NCBI RefSeq assembly: GCF_006385685.1
Contig: NZ_VFRP01000013.1
Span: forward strand, 51,155 to 115,154
Reading direction: 5' to 3'
DNA length: 64,000 bases
Origin: Amaricoccus solimangrovi
Lineage (GTDB): Bacteria; Pseudomonadota; Alphaproteobacteria; Rhodobacterales; Rhodobacteraceae
The notes under the pieces were generated by a model. That model saw nothing but the letters and a program-made list of their open reading frames with translations, had not been told where the DNA came from and searched no databases. Of this stretch, positions 50,158 through 60,262 are shown piece by piece. The stretch's first letter is position 1, and each line of letters begins with the position of its first letter. The translations under genes were made by a program, and so were the position numbers.

Positions 50158-52350
50158 ATGCTGTTCGATACCCCCGCCAAGGAAAACCCGATCGACCGCG
50201 CGCGCGAGGTCGGCCAGCCGCGGCCCCGGATCGACGGGCCGCTCAAGGTCTCCGGCACCGCCCGCTACGCCTATGAGCAGCGCGACGTCGTGGAAAACAT
50301 GGCCTATGGCTATCCGCTCGGCGCCGCGATCGCCAAGGGCCGCGTGCGCGCCATCGACACCGCCGCCGCCGAGGCCGCGCCGGGCGTGATCGGCGTGCTG
50401 ACGACGCTCGACGTCCCGCGCCACGCGCTCGGGCCGATGAACACCGCGATGCTCTTCGGCGGCGACCGGGTCGAGCATTACCATCAGGCGATCGCCGTCG
50501 TCGTGGCCGAGAGCTTCGAAGAGGCCCGCGCCGCGACCGCGCTCCTCGACGTCGATTACGCGCCCGAGCCGGGCTGTTTCGACCTCGAACGCGTCGCCCG
50601 CGAGATCGTCGGCCAGCCGTTCTGCGAGGACGACGCGCTGGTGGGCGATTTCGACGACGCCTTCCTCGCCGCGCCGGTCCAGCTCGACGTCACCTATCGC
50701 ACGCCCGACCAGAGCCACTCGATGATGGAGCCGCATGCGACGCTCGCGGCCTGGGAGGGGGACGAACTCACCGTCTGGACCTCGAACCAGATGATCGCCT
50801 GGGGCGTGCGCGATCTCGCCGCCGCGCTCGACCTGCCGCGCGACAAGGTCCGCCTCGTCTCGCCCTTCATCGGCGGCGGTTTCGGCGGCAAGCTCTTCGT
50901 GCGCTCCGACGTCGTCGCGGCCTCGCTCGCGGCGCGCAAGGTCGGGCGGCCGGTGAAGCTCGCGCTGCCCCGGCCGCTGATCGCGAACAACACGACGCAC
51001 CGGCCCGCGACGGTCCAGCGCCTGCGCTTCGGCGCGACCGAGGACGGCAAGTTCACCGCCTTCGGCCACGAGAGCACCTCCGGCAATCTCCCCGACGGCG
51101 GCCCGGAGACCGCGACGCAGCAGTCGCAGTTCCTCTACGCCGCGCCGAACCGGCTGGTCGGCGAAAGGCTCGGTGTGCTCGACCTGCCCGAGGGCAATGC
51201 GATGCGCGCGCCGGGCGAGGCTTCGGGGATGATGGCGCTCGAGGCGGCGGTGGACGAGATGGCCGAGAAGCTCGGCCTCGATCCGATCGAGTTCCGGATA
51301 CTCAACGACACCCAGGTCGTGCCGGGCAAGGACACGCCTTTCTCGCAGCGCCACCTCGCCGACTGCCTGCGCCTCGGCGCGGACCGCTTCGGCTGGGGCG
51401 AACGCGCCAGCCTGCCGGCGCGGCGGCGCGAGGGGCGGTCGTGGATCGGCATCGGCGTCGCCGCGGCCTATCGCAACAACCTACTGATGAAATCCGGCGC
51501 CCGCGCCCGGCTCCAGGAGGGGGGCGGCGTCGAGATCGAGACCGACATGACCGACATCGGCACCGGCTCCTACACGATCATCGCGCAGACCGCCGCCGAG
51601 ATGATGGGCGTGCCGCTCGCGCGCGTGACGGTCCGGCTCGGCGATTCGCGCTATCCGGTCTCGGCCGGCTCGGGCGGGCAGTTCGGCGGCAACAGCTCCA
51701 CCTCGGGCGTCTACGCCGCCTGCGTCGCGCTGAGGACACGCATCGCCGAACGGCTCGGCGCCGATCCGGAAACGGCGGTCTTCGAGGAGGGCGAGGTGCG
51801 CTGGGGCAACAGCGCGGTGTCCCTCGTCGAGGCCGCGTCGGGGGGCGAGATCGTCGCGGAGGATTCGATCACCTTCAAGGGCCTCGGCGAGAAGTACCGC
51901 CAGTCGACCTTCGGCGCGCATTTCGTCGAGGTCGCCGTCGACGCGGCCACGGCCGAGATCCGCGTGCGCCGGATGCTCGCGGTCTGCTCGGCGGGCCGGA
52001 TCCTCAACCCGGTGACCGCGCGCAGCCAGGTGATCGGCGCGATGACGATGGGCGTCGGCTCCGCGCTGATGGAGGAACTCGCGGTCGACAAGACCCGCGG
52101 CTTCTTCGCGAACCACGACCTCGCGGGCTATGAGGTGCCGGTGCACGCCGACATTCCGCGCCAGGACGTGATCTTCCTCGACGAGACCGACCCGATCTCC
52201 TCGCCGATGAAGGCGAAGGGGGTGGGCGAGCTCGGCCTCTGCGGCGTCGCGGCGGCGGTCGCGAACGCGGTCTACAATGCGACCGGGATCAGGGTTCGCG
52301 ATTTCCCGATCACGCTCGACAAGCTCCTGCCCCACATGCCGCCCTTCTGA
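50158..52350 (+). CDS. paoC: Aldehyde oxidoreductase, molybdenum cofactor subunit (PaoC/YagR type)
   Basis: The 730-residue protein belongs to the xanthine-oxidase family. RIDGPLKVSGTARYAYEQRD is the N-terminal start. GGGFGGKLFVRSDVVAASLA and the later QFGGNSSTSGVYAACVAL bind molybdopterin cytosine dinucleotide. GVGELGLCGVAAAVANAV carries the catalytic glutamate. With PaoA and PaoB it would oxidise aromatic or aliphatic aldehydes to acids. No accessory maturation gene (PaoD/XdhC) is next to it. Confidence 0.93.
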   Translation: MLFDTPAKENPIDRAREVGQPRPRIDGPLKVSGTARYAYEQRDVVENMAYGYPLGAAIAKGRVRAIDTAAAEAAPGVIGVLTTLDVPRHALGPMNTAMLFGGDRVEHYHQAIAVVVAESFEEARAATALLDVDYAPEPGCFDLERVAREIVGQPFCEDDALVGDFDDAFLAAPVQLDVTYRTPDQSHSMMEPHATLAAWEGDELTVWTSNQMIAWGVRDLAAALDLPRDKVRLVSPFIGGGFGGKLFVRSDVVAASLAARKVGRPVKLALPRPLIANNTTHRPATVQRLRFGATEDGKFTAFGHESTSGNLPDGGPETATQQSQFLYAAPNRLVGERLGVLDLPEGNAMRAPGEASGMMALEAAVDEMAEKLGLDPIEFRILNDTQVVPGKDTPFSQRHLADCLRLGADRFGWGERASLPARRREGRSWIGIGVAAAYRNNLLMKSGARARLQEGGGVEIETDMTDIGTGSYTIIAQTAAEMMGVPLARVTVRLGDSRYPVSAGSGGQFGGNSSTSGVYAACVALRTRIAERLGADPETAVFEEGEVRWGNSAVSLVEAASGGEIVAEDSITFKGLGEKYRQSTFGAHFVEVAVDAATAEIRVRRMLAVCSAGRILNPVTARSQVIGAMTMGVGSALMEELAVDKTRGFFANHDLAGYEVPVHADIPRQDVIFLDETDPISSPMKAKGVGELGLCGVAAAVANAVYNATGIRVRDFPITLDKLLPHMPPF

Positions 52351-52412
52351 GGTTTTCGCGGCGGGGTGCTGGAACCGAAGCCGGTTCGGGGCGATATGTG
52401 AACGACAGGCGG

Positions 52413-52439
52413 GGCCGCCCTTCGGTGGGAGGGGCGGCC
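52413..52439 (+). terminator. Hairpin after paoC
   Basis: GGCCGCCC (52413-52420) pairs with GGGCGGCC (52432-52439) around an 11-base loop. It lies 63 bp after the paoC stop and 29 bp before the next gene. A short TT follows, so termination may be partial. Confidence 0.45.
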
Positions 52440-52467
52440 TTCGCGCGTCACAGGAAAGGTCACGCAG

Positions 52468-53307
52468 ATGCAAACCCTCACCGAACACGGTCGGGAAATC
52501 GCCCGCGCCGCCGCCGAGCGCCATGGCGTGAGCGCGCAGGCCGCCGCCGAACTGCTGCGCGCGCTCGCCCTCGGCGGCGGCGCCCAGGCGCAGTTCAGCC
52601 ATCCCGAGCTCGGCGGCATGGGCCAATGGTCGCGCGGCGGCATGCTGATGATCGGCGACATGTTCAACAACGCGCTGAAGGCGCGGGTCGACGCGCTCGC
52701 GAACGATCTCGCGGGCGAGCTCGCCCATGGCGACGTGCTGCGCCAGCCCGAGGGCGCCTCCGTCCCGGGCGGGCAGGGCTGGCCGGCGGAATTCGGCGCG
52801 CCCGCGTCGAGCGGCGCGCAGAACGACATGCGCTACGCCTTCTTCCCGGAAACGCGCCGGCTCGCCATCGTCCGCCACGGCGCGATGGAGGTCTATGACA
52901 GCGGCGAGCACCGGATCACCGGCGTCGGCCAGCAGCAGGGCGGCGACCAGTCGATCAGCTTCTCGACCGCGGAAGGCCCGGTCCGCCTGCACGACCTGCG
53001 CCGGCTCGACGCGCCCGGCGCGGGGGCTTCCCCCTCCGAGCCCGTGCGCGGCGACCTGACCACGCCGGCGCCCGGCAAGGCTCCCGAACCCGCGCCCGAG
53101 GCCGCCCGCGCGCCCGCCCCGCCCGCGCCGTCCGCCGTCCCGTCCGCCGCTCCGGCGGAGGCGCCTCCCGCGGCCGCGCCCCGCTCCGCCGGGGGGCAGG
53201 GCGACGTTTTCGACGCCCTCGAAAGGCTCGCGGATCTCAGGAACCGCGGGATCCTGACCGAGGAGGAATTCGCCGCCAAGAAGAAGGATCTTCTCGCGCG
53301 GCTCTGA
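52468..53307 (+). CDS. SHOCT-domain protein
   Basis: The 279-residue soluble protein has an N-terminal helical part (EIARAAAERHGVSAQAAAEL), a central beta-rich region (MRYAFFPETRRLAIVRHGAM, VYDSGEHRITGVGQQQGG) and a long Pro/Ala linker. A C-terminal SHOCT domain LERLADLRNRGILTEEEFAA follows at about 248-279. SHOCT is a small oligomerisation module. The overall function is unknown. The next gene starts 15 bp later in the same direction. Confidence 0.8.
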   Translation: MQTLTEHGREIARAAAERHGVSAQAAAELLRALALGGGAQAQFSHPELGGMGQWSRGGMLMIGDMFNNALKARVDALANDLAGELAHGDVLRQPEGASVPGGQGWPAEFGAPASSGAQNDMRYAFFPETRRLAIVRHGAMEVYDSGEHRITGVGQQQGGDQSISFSTAEGPVRLHDLRRLDAPGAGASPSEPVRGDLTTPAPGKAPEPAPEAARAPAPPAPSAVPSAAPAEAPPAAAPRSAGGQGDVFDALERLADLRNRGILTEEEFAAKKKDLLARL

Positions 53308-53322
53308 TCAACCGGAGAAGTC

Positions 53323-54099
53323 ATGATCATCGAGATCGATACCCGGCTCGACTACAAGGTCGCGCCGGACAGCCCCGCTCTGCTCCAGATCGAGGCCGCC
53401 TCGCTGCCCGATCAGCGCATCCTCGAGACGACGACCGACGCGCGCCACGCCTCGGTCTTCGTCCGGATCCCCGCCGAGGACGGCGTGGGCGAGCGGTCCT
53501 GGATCGTGGCCGGCGACCGGCTCCGCTGCGACTACCGCGCCCGGGTGGAGATCGACCGGCCCGAGGTCGAGCTTCGCGCCCTCGCGCCGACGCCGCCGCG
53601 GGATCTGCCGGGCGAGGTGGTGAAATACACGCTCGGCTCGCGCTTCATCGTGCCGGAGCTTTTCGAGCCCTTCGTCTCCACCCGGTTCGAGGGGTTGCGG
53701 GGCGGTGCCTTCGCCGCCGCCGCGCGGGACTGGATCGAGCGCGAACTCGCCTATGTTCCGGGCGCGAGCGACGGGACGACCACGGCCGCGGACACCTTCC
53801 TGAAGCGTCAGGGCATCTGCCGCGACTACGCGCATCTGATGATCGCCTTCGCCCGCGCCGGCGGCATCCCGGCGCGGATGGTGAGCGTCTACGCGCCGAG
53901 CGTCGAGCCGCCCGATTTTCACGCGGTCTGCGAACTCTACCTCGCAGGCGCCTGGCATCTGGTGGATCCGACCGGCATGGCGGGGGCCGGCGAGATGGTC
54001 CGGATCGGCGTCGGGCGCGACGCGGCCGACATCGCCTTTCTCACCGTGAAGGGCGAGAGCGAACTCGTGAAGCAGAGCGTCTCCGTCCGCCGGGGCTGA
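53323..54099 (+). CDS. Transglutaminase-like protein
   Basis: The 258-residue protein has the transglutaminase-like protease fold. The Cys-His-Asp triad lies in QGICRDYAHLMIAFARAGG (Cys about 166), DFHAVCELYL and HLVDPTGMA. The N-terminal half has the beta strands of the Bact_transglu_N module. No signal peptide. Members of this group hydrolyse or cross-link peptides, but the substrate here is unknown. Confidence 0.85.
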   Translation: MIIEIDTRLDYKVAPDSPALLQIEAASLPDQRILETTTDARHASVFVRIPAEDGVGERSWIVAGDRLRCDYRARVEIDRPEVELRALAPTPPRDLPGEVVKYTLGSRFIVPELFEPFVSTRFEGLRGGAFAAAARDWIERELAYVPGASDGTTTAADTFLKRQGICRDYAHLMIAFARAGGIPARMVSVYAPSVEPPDFHAVCELYLAGAWHLVDPTGMAGAGEMVRIGVGRDAADIAFLTVKGESELVKQSVSVRRG

Positions 54100-54149
54100 C
54101 CGGCTCCGCGTTGACCGTATCTTGACAGCTTGCCCCGTGGGCGGGGTAG

Positions 54150-56294
<2,145 letters not shown>

Positions 56295-56363
56295 GCGAAT
56301 TTCCCCCGGTGCTCCGCTCCGTGCTAGGCTCGGCGGCGGAGTGACCGGTAGCTGGAGATTGCG

Positions 56364-56552
56364 ATGAAGAACCCCTGGATGAGCGCCTGGCTCAGCGCGG
56401 CGAACAAGGCGGCGGGCCCGATGCGCGGCGCCTGGCTGGCCGAGGTCGAGAAGCAGCGACGCGCCTTTCTCGATCAGTGGATGAAAGCCTGGATGCCGGG
56501 CCTGCCCGAGAAGAAGACGCCCCCCGCCCGGCGGCGGACGCGGCGGAAATAG
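56364..56552 (+). CDS. Small basic protein, unrecognised
   Basis: The 62-residue product begins MKNPWMSAWLSAANKAAGPM and continues with a helix rich in Gln/Arg (EKQRRAFLDQWMKAW), then a basic Pro/Arg tail. It resembles small helical proteins that in Rhodobacterales follow or precede PHA-related genes, but that is a memory-based impression only. GGAG lies upstream. The ATG and length are plausible but uncertain. Confidence 0.55.
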   Translation: MKNPWMSAWLSAANKAAGPMRGAWLAEVEKQRRAFLDQWMKAWMPGLPEKKTPPARRRTRRK

Positions 56553-56641
56553 CGCCTCCACCGGGGAACAACGCGGCTCTCTCCCTGTTCCTCGCGGGAC
56601 CGGACCGGAAGATGGTCCGATCCCAAAGGAGGAACATCAGG

Positions 56642-57085
56642 ATGAAACGCTTCGCAGTTCTGCTCGCCTCGACGGCGCTTCTCGCGGCCGGCGCGGCCCA
56701 TGCCGATTGTGAGGAAGAGCTTTCCATGCTCGAGGGGCTGTCCAAGTCGGGCTCCACCGCGCCGCTCGCCCCGGGCACGGCCACGCCGCAGACCGGAGCG
56801 TCGGACATGGGCGCGCAGGGTCACGCGCTCGAGCATGGCGACCCGGACGGCGTGACCAAGAACGGGACGCAGGAACCCCTCGGCGTCAGCCCCGACGTCG
56901 CCACCTCGGCCCAGGACGCCCAGGCGCAGCAGGAGGGCGGCCTGACGGCGGCGCAGCAGGCGGGCGGCGCCGATGCCACGCAGTCGGACACCCGCGCCGG
57001 CGCGATCGCCCGGGCGCACGAGGCGCTCGCCGCCGGCGACGAGGAGGCCTGCATGAAGGCGGTGGAGGAGGCGAAGTCGATGTGA
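56642..57085 (+). CDS. Secreted small Ala/Gln-rich protein
   Basis: The 147-residue product has a clear signal peptide (MKRFAVLLASTALLAAGAAHA, cut after about residue 21) followed by CEEELSMLEGLS and a low-complexity middle. The C-terminal part DEEACMKAVEEAKSM has one more cysteine and resembles short periplasmic repeat proteins. AAGGAGGAAC precedes the ATG. No family is named with confidence. Confidence 0.65.
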   Translation: MKRFAVLLASTALLAAGAAHADCEEELSMLEGLSKSGSTAPLAPGTATPQTGASDMGAQGHALEHGDPDGVTKNGTQEPLGVSPDVATSAQDAQAQQEGGLTAAQQAGGADATQSDTRAGAIARAHEALAAGDEEACMKAVEEAKSM

Positions 57086-57115
57086 CCCCCGCCGCGGCGG
57101 ATCGGTCGCGGCGGA

Positions 57116-57424
57116 TCAGTCGTCCTCCCCGAGGGAGAGATTGGCCGCCGCGGCCGCCGCCGTCAGCGAGAGGTCGGGATGGCCCTCGCATTGCCGCGCG
57201 ACCTCGTCGGCCCAGTCGCGCGCCGCCGCCTCGTCCTCCGCGCCGATATCGTCGCCGAAGGGCTCGATCGCCGTGAGCGCGCCGACCCGGTCCCCCTCGT
57301 CGAGCGCGACGAAATCCGCGCAGGTCTCCGCGTCCTGACCCAGCGGGCCGGGCGAGATCGCCTCCTCGGCGCGCGCGGCGGCGCCGATGAGAAGGAGGGC
57401 GGAGAGGAGATGGATCGGGCGCAT
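57116..57424 (-). CDS. Small secreted protein, possibly HdeA/B-like
   Basis: The 102-residue product has an N-terminal signal (MRPIHLLSALLLIGAAARA) and two cysteines (ETCADFVALDEGDRVGAL, ARQCEGHPDLSL). The CxxFxxLDxxxR pattern followed by a second cysteine is reminiscent of the acid-stress chaperones HdeA/HdeB, but the match is weak. It converges with the gene ending at 57085. ATG 57424 is the start that gives the signal peptide. Confidence 0.55.
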   Translation of the reverse strand: MRPIHLLSALLLIGAAARAEEAISPGPLGQDAETCADFVALDEGDRVGALTAIEPFGDDIGAEDEAAARDWADEVARQCEGHPDLSLTAAAAAANLSLGEDD

Positions 57425-57584
57425 GGCAGGCTCCTCGCTCTGGGATCTCCCGCCGGATAGCACTTCTCCGCGGAGCCGGGAAGCGGGACGGCCCGGCGTG
57501 GGGCCTTCCTCCCCCGCCACGCGCGCGCGAATCGCCCGCCGCCGGCGCGGCTCGTGCTATCCTCACGGGCGACCGTCGGGAGGG

Positions 57585-57935
57585 ATGGCCTTGGCCCCGC
57601 GTCTGATCCGCGCCGCGCTCCTCGCCGCCGGGCTGCCGGGGGCGGCCGGGGCGGTCGATCTCGACGCGCTGACGGGGCTCGACCCGCGCGCGGCCTGCGT
57701 CGCCTATCTGCTGACCGAACTCGGCGCGCGCTACCAGGCCGGGGGCCTCGGCCAGCCGGGCTACGCGGCGGAGGCGGCGATGCTGCTCCCGATCACCCGG
57801 GGCCAGGCCGGCCGGCCCAACCCGGGGCTGGAGCGCCGCATCGACGCGATGATGGAGCGCATCTCCGCCGAGGCGCCGGGCACCGCCGAACTCGCCCGGA
57901 AGGCGGAGCTCTGCCGCGCCCGTCTGGGGCTCTGA
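57585..57935 (+). CDS. Small secreted protein, unrecognised
   Basis: The 116-residue product has an N-terminal signal-like stretch (LIRAALLAAGLPGAAGAVDL) and a helical mature part with two cysteines (DPRAACVAYLLTELGARY, ELCRARLGL). GGGAGGG directly precedes the ATG. No family was recognised. A pair of dyads follows the stop. Confidence 0.55.
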   Translation: MALAPRLIRAALLAAGLPGAAGAVDLDALTGLDPRAACVAYLLTELGARYQAGGLGQPGYAAEAAMLLPITRGQAGRPNPGLERRIDAMMERISAEAPGTAELARKAELCRARLGL

Positions 57936-57941
57936 CCCCGC

Positions 57942-58004
57942 GAATATGCATTGACATATTCACGGGTGGGCAGGCGGGTCGCGCGAATATGCAAATGCAT
58001 ATTC
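57942..58004. promoter_or_regulatory. Two GAATATGCA dyads upstream of the DUF454 gene
   Basis: GAATATG (57942-57948) pairs with CATATTC (57955-57961), and GAATATGCA (57985-57993) pairs with TGCATATTC (57996-58004); the starts are 43 bp apart, four helical turns. The A+T-rich palindromes stand out in a very GC-rich context. Their shape resembles ArsR-family operators, but the regulator is unknown. The DUF454 start lies 75 bp beyond the second dyad. Confidence 0.5.
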
Positions 58005-58078
58005 GGCGCGGGCGGGGCCGTCCGGCTTGCCGGAGCCGCCGCGCGCGCTAGCTTCCGCCGCGTCGGCGGGAGGGGGCG

Positions 58079-58471
58079 ATGGCGGAGATCGGCGGGATCA
58101 GGGGTTCACGGCTCGCGCGCGGCTTCTTCCTCGGCTGCGGCTTCTTCTTCGTCGCGCTGGGCGCCATCGGCGCGGTGCTGCCGGTGCTGCCGACCACGCC
58201 CTTCCTGATCCTCGCCGCCGGCTGCTTCGCCCGCTCCTCCGAACGGCTGGAGCGCCGGCTGCTCGACCACCCCCGCTTTGGCCCGCCGCTCCGCGCCTGG
58301 CGCGAGCACGGCGCGATCCCCCGCCGCGCGAAGTTCCTCGCGCTGGGCGGGACCACGCTCGGCTTCGCGCTGTTCCTGCTCGGGGGGTGGCACGGCTGGG
58401 TGCTGACTGGGGCGGTGGCGGCGGTGATGTTGGGCGGGGTGGTGTTCGTGTTCAGCCGGCCGTCGGGGTAG
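58079..58471 (+). CDS. DUF454 (YbaN-family) inner-membrane protein
   Basis: The 130-residue protein has a first membrane segment with [20 protein letters not shown], the hallmark of the DUF454/YbaN family, then [20 protein letters not shown] and [12 protein letters not shown], and two closing segments. Its role is unknown. The stop TAG (58469-58471) is inside a palindromic repeat unit, as for recF. The upstream dyads suggest dedicated control. Confidence 0.88.
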   Translation: MAEIGGIRGSRLARGFFLGCGFFFVALGAIGAVLPVLPTTPFLILAAGCFARSSERLERRLLDHPRFGPPLRAWREHGAIPRRAKFLALGGTTLGFALFLLGGWHGWVLTGAVAAVMLGGVVFVFSRPSG

Positions 58472-58489
58472 GGCGGGCGATCCGCCCAC
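58468..58489. repeat. GTAGGGCGGGC palindromic unit containing a stop codon
   Basis: GTAGGGCGGGCGATCCGCCC is a divergent member of the family at 1262: same GTAGGGCGG start and a CCGCCCAC end facing it. The TAG is the stop of the DUF454 gene. Confidence 0.65.
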
Positions 58490-58537
58490 CGTGAGCGGAG
58501 AGGCGGTAGGTGGGAGCACGCGGCGGCGCGCTCCTGC

Positions 58538-58561
58538 GGGAGGGCAAATTGCCCACCCTAC
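58538..58561. repeat. GGGCAAATTGCCC...CCCTAC palindromic unit beside the AT-rich ORF
   Basis: On the minus strand it reads GTAGGGTGGGCAATTTGCCC and begins three bases after the TAG stop of the AT-rich ORF. With the unit at 58468 it forms an inverted pair, like the two units behind recF, around about 50 bp of unexplained GC-rich sequence. Confidence 0.6.
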
Positions 58562-58564
58562 TTG

Positions 58565-59365
58565 CTAATTCGATAACAAATTACGCAAAGGTAAACTGCT
58601 AACAAATAGATCGTTCTTGGCAACAGAAACTTGTATATTTCCGAGATTTATCTCGTATATGAATCTATATTCGCGCTCGCTAGCGTAGCATGGATCTTTG
58701 TACAGAAGAGAAAACCGAAGGGTTTCGAAGAAATCGTCAACTGTCATGTCCTCTTGGGATCGAATCTTTCGTATTTTCGGCTGATAGATCACCGGCGATG
58801 CTATTGCAGTATTGTAGAAATAATCTCTATGTTGGGAAGCGATTTTATGAACATAATCCCGTGATACATTTCCAAAATCCATACATGATAATATCGAATC
58901 TGAAATATAATTCGAAAATTCATTCCTTCTATCGAATGAAATCGACCAAGAAGAATCATATTCTCTGAAATTATTATCTAAACTTCCATCGTCTATGGAC
59001 ATACAGAATATATAGCTATTTGGAAGTATATATGTAAATTTTATGGATCCAGATATTTCTGCTAGATCACTCGACGCATCTCTATTTATTATAAGTTGAT
59101 CATCTGTTGATATCAGATCGAACGAGAAATTCGGCTCTCGCCGAGGCGCTTCATTAAAGCGGATTGTTCCGAGTAAAATTGAATCTAACCAAGAGGTCGA
59201 TACAGGCGTATCTGGGCTAAATTCAAGCTCGAGATAAGATATCGCTTCATCTCGATCAACAATCTCGGCGTGTTCTACGTCGTGATACTTGTATGCATTG
59301 CCAATCAAAAGAGATTCGTTTGTTATAATATTAAATTCGGATTTACAGAATTTTCTAAGTAGCAT
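58565..59365 (-). CDS. AT-rich orphan ORF, likely horizontally acquired
   Basis: The 266-residue ORF is uninterrupted although its base composition is far from the neighbours (20 G or C of 60 in 58801-58860). The late CYASEREYRFIYEI resembles the DUF2971-type motif of phage- and defence-associated proteins; the rest has no recognised domain (no membrane segment, no signal). A weak AAG-rich sequence precedes the ATG. The start lies six bases from a degenerate lepA 3' end, the stop three bases from a repeat unit. Codon use strongly favours A/T third positions. It could be a defence, toxin or phage gene; no function is claimed. Confidence 0.6.
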   Translation of the reverse strand: MLLRKFCKSEFNIITNESLLIGNAYKYHDVEHAEIVDRDEAISYLELEFSPDTPVSTSWLDSILLGTIRFNEAPRREPNFSFDLISTDDQLIINRDASSDLAEISGSIKFTYILPNSYIFCMSIDDGSLDNNFREYDSSWSISFDRRNEFSNYISDSILSCMDFGNVSRDYVHKIASQHRDYFYNTAIASPVIYQPKIRKIRSQEDMTVDDFFETLRFSLLYKDPCYASEREYRFIYEINLGNIQVSVAKNDLFVSSLPLRNLLSN

Positions 59366-59370
59366 TTCTT

Positions 59371-59480
59371 ATCCATATTCAGCGCGTTAATGAGCGCTTA
59401 TTGCGGAATATCCACTTGGCTCGACAGGCTTATCTTATTCGCTCCCGACTGCATCTTCTCGCACCGCCTCCGCTTCCGGA
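59371..59480 (-). pseudogene. Remnant of a second lepA 3' end
   Basis: This stretch aligns without gaps to the end of the intact lepA, exactly 890 bp away: 37 of the first 45 columns match, and about 76 of 110 overall by hand count. In the lepA frame it reads RKRRRCEK..., then VDIPQ, a TAA stop where the intact gene has Glu, then ALINALNMD; the intact gene reads RKRKLLEK..., [15 protein letters not shown]. Most mismatches near the end fall at third codon positions and shift to A/T, so it came from a lower-GC lepA or has drifted. It ends where the lepA stop codon would be. Confidence 0.85.
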
Positions 59481-59520
59481 TCAATCTTACGCTTTCCGAC
59501 GTCCAGACAGCTTCGTCGCC

Positions 59521-59757
59521 CTACGCCACGTCGCTCATCCGACCCATGTCGCCCCGCCCGGCGAGCAGACCCGCGATGGAAACGTCTTCGTCGAGCACCT
59601 CCCAGTGCAGCCCGAACGGCGAGAGCGTGACGGCCTCCCGCTCGGCCGGGCTGGCGTGGAGCAGGCGGGGGAACCAGGCGAGGGGCACGCCGAGGACGCG
59701 GCCGTCCGCGAGGGTCACCCACATCGCGTCGTCGTCGAAGCGGACGCTCTCCGTCAT
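59521..59757 (-). CDS. DUF2442 protein
   Basis: The 78-residue product has the DUF2442 pattern: VRFDDDAMWVTLADGRVLGV, PLAWFPRLLHASPAERE and WEVLDEDVSIAGLL. These small DNA-binding-like proteins are usually found in pairs with DUF4160, or with DUF2283/DUF4258, in arrangements that look like toxin-antitoxin modules. The start overlaps the DUF2283 stop by four bases (ATGA). Confidence 0.88.
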   Translation of the reverse strand: MTESVRFDDDAMWVTLADGRVLGVPLAWFPRLLHASPAEREAVTLSPFGLHWEVLDEDVSIAGLLAGRGDMGRMSDVA

Positions 59758-59990
59758 GCGACCCGCAACTCCCCGCTCTCTCCGTTCATCTGGTTGACGA
59801 AGACGAGCCGCCCATCATCCCCCGCGACAAGCTGCTCGTTCGCATTGAGCAACTCGATCCCGCAGACCGCCCCCGTCTCGTCGATATCCACGAAGAAATC
59901 CGCGGTGATCTCCAGCGTCTCCACATCCCCCCGCCGCTCGCGCAGGCGGATGTAGGCGACGTTGGCCTTGGGATCATAGGAGAGCTTCAT
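59754..59990 (-). CDS. DUF2283 protein
   Basis: The 78-residue product reads MKLSYDPKANVAYIRLRERR and ITADFFVDIDETGAVCGIEL, the conserved beta-rich DUF2283 core. Such proteins are commonly next to DUF4258 and are suspected antitoxins. It overlaps the DUF2442 start and lies 11 bases after the DUF4258 stop. Confidence 0.9.
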   Translation of the reverse strand: MKLSYDPKANVAYIRLRERRGDVETLEITADFFVDIDETGAVCGIELLNANEQLVAGDDGRLVFVNQMNGESGELRVA

Positions 59991-60001
59991 CGGTCGGGCC
60001 T

Positions 60002-60262
60002 CTAGAAGAACTTCACCAGCGCGGTGATGACGAGCCAGCCGTCATCCTCGAAGACAGCATAGACTTCCACCTGTTTGGTGTCGAATGTCCTGTTCCGCCA
60101 CGCCCACGGCCCGCGGAAATTGCGGCGGAAAGCGGTTCGGCCGTTCTTGGCCGGGTAGGTCTCGCCGGTCTCGACCGTGGCGATGGCTTCCGCCTCCGTC
60201 GCCCCGCGTTCGCCAAGGCGCGCCGCGGCGTGAGGATGGAGGCGGACGGGCCTCTCACCCAT
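60002..60262 (-). CDS. DUF4258 protein (putative RelE-like toxin)
   Basis: The 86-residue product has [35 protein letters not shown] and [20 protein letters not shown], the DUF4258 pattern, remotely like RelE/ParE-type toxins. The best ATG (60260-60262) lies inside the last codons of lepA, eight bases overlapping, so it may be coupled to lepA. Downstream are the DUF2283 and DUF2442 genes. Confidence 0.85.
   Translation of the reverse strand: MGERPVRLHPHAAARLGERGATEAEAIATVETGETYPAKNGRTAFRRNFRGPWAWRNRTFDTKQVEVYAVFEDDGWLVITALVKFF

Noticed and set aside
58631..58968. Short plus-strand ORFs within the AT-rich stretch
   Set aside because: They are shorter than the 266-codon minus-strand frame, have no ribosome-binding site and mirror it.
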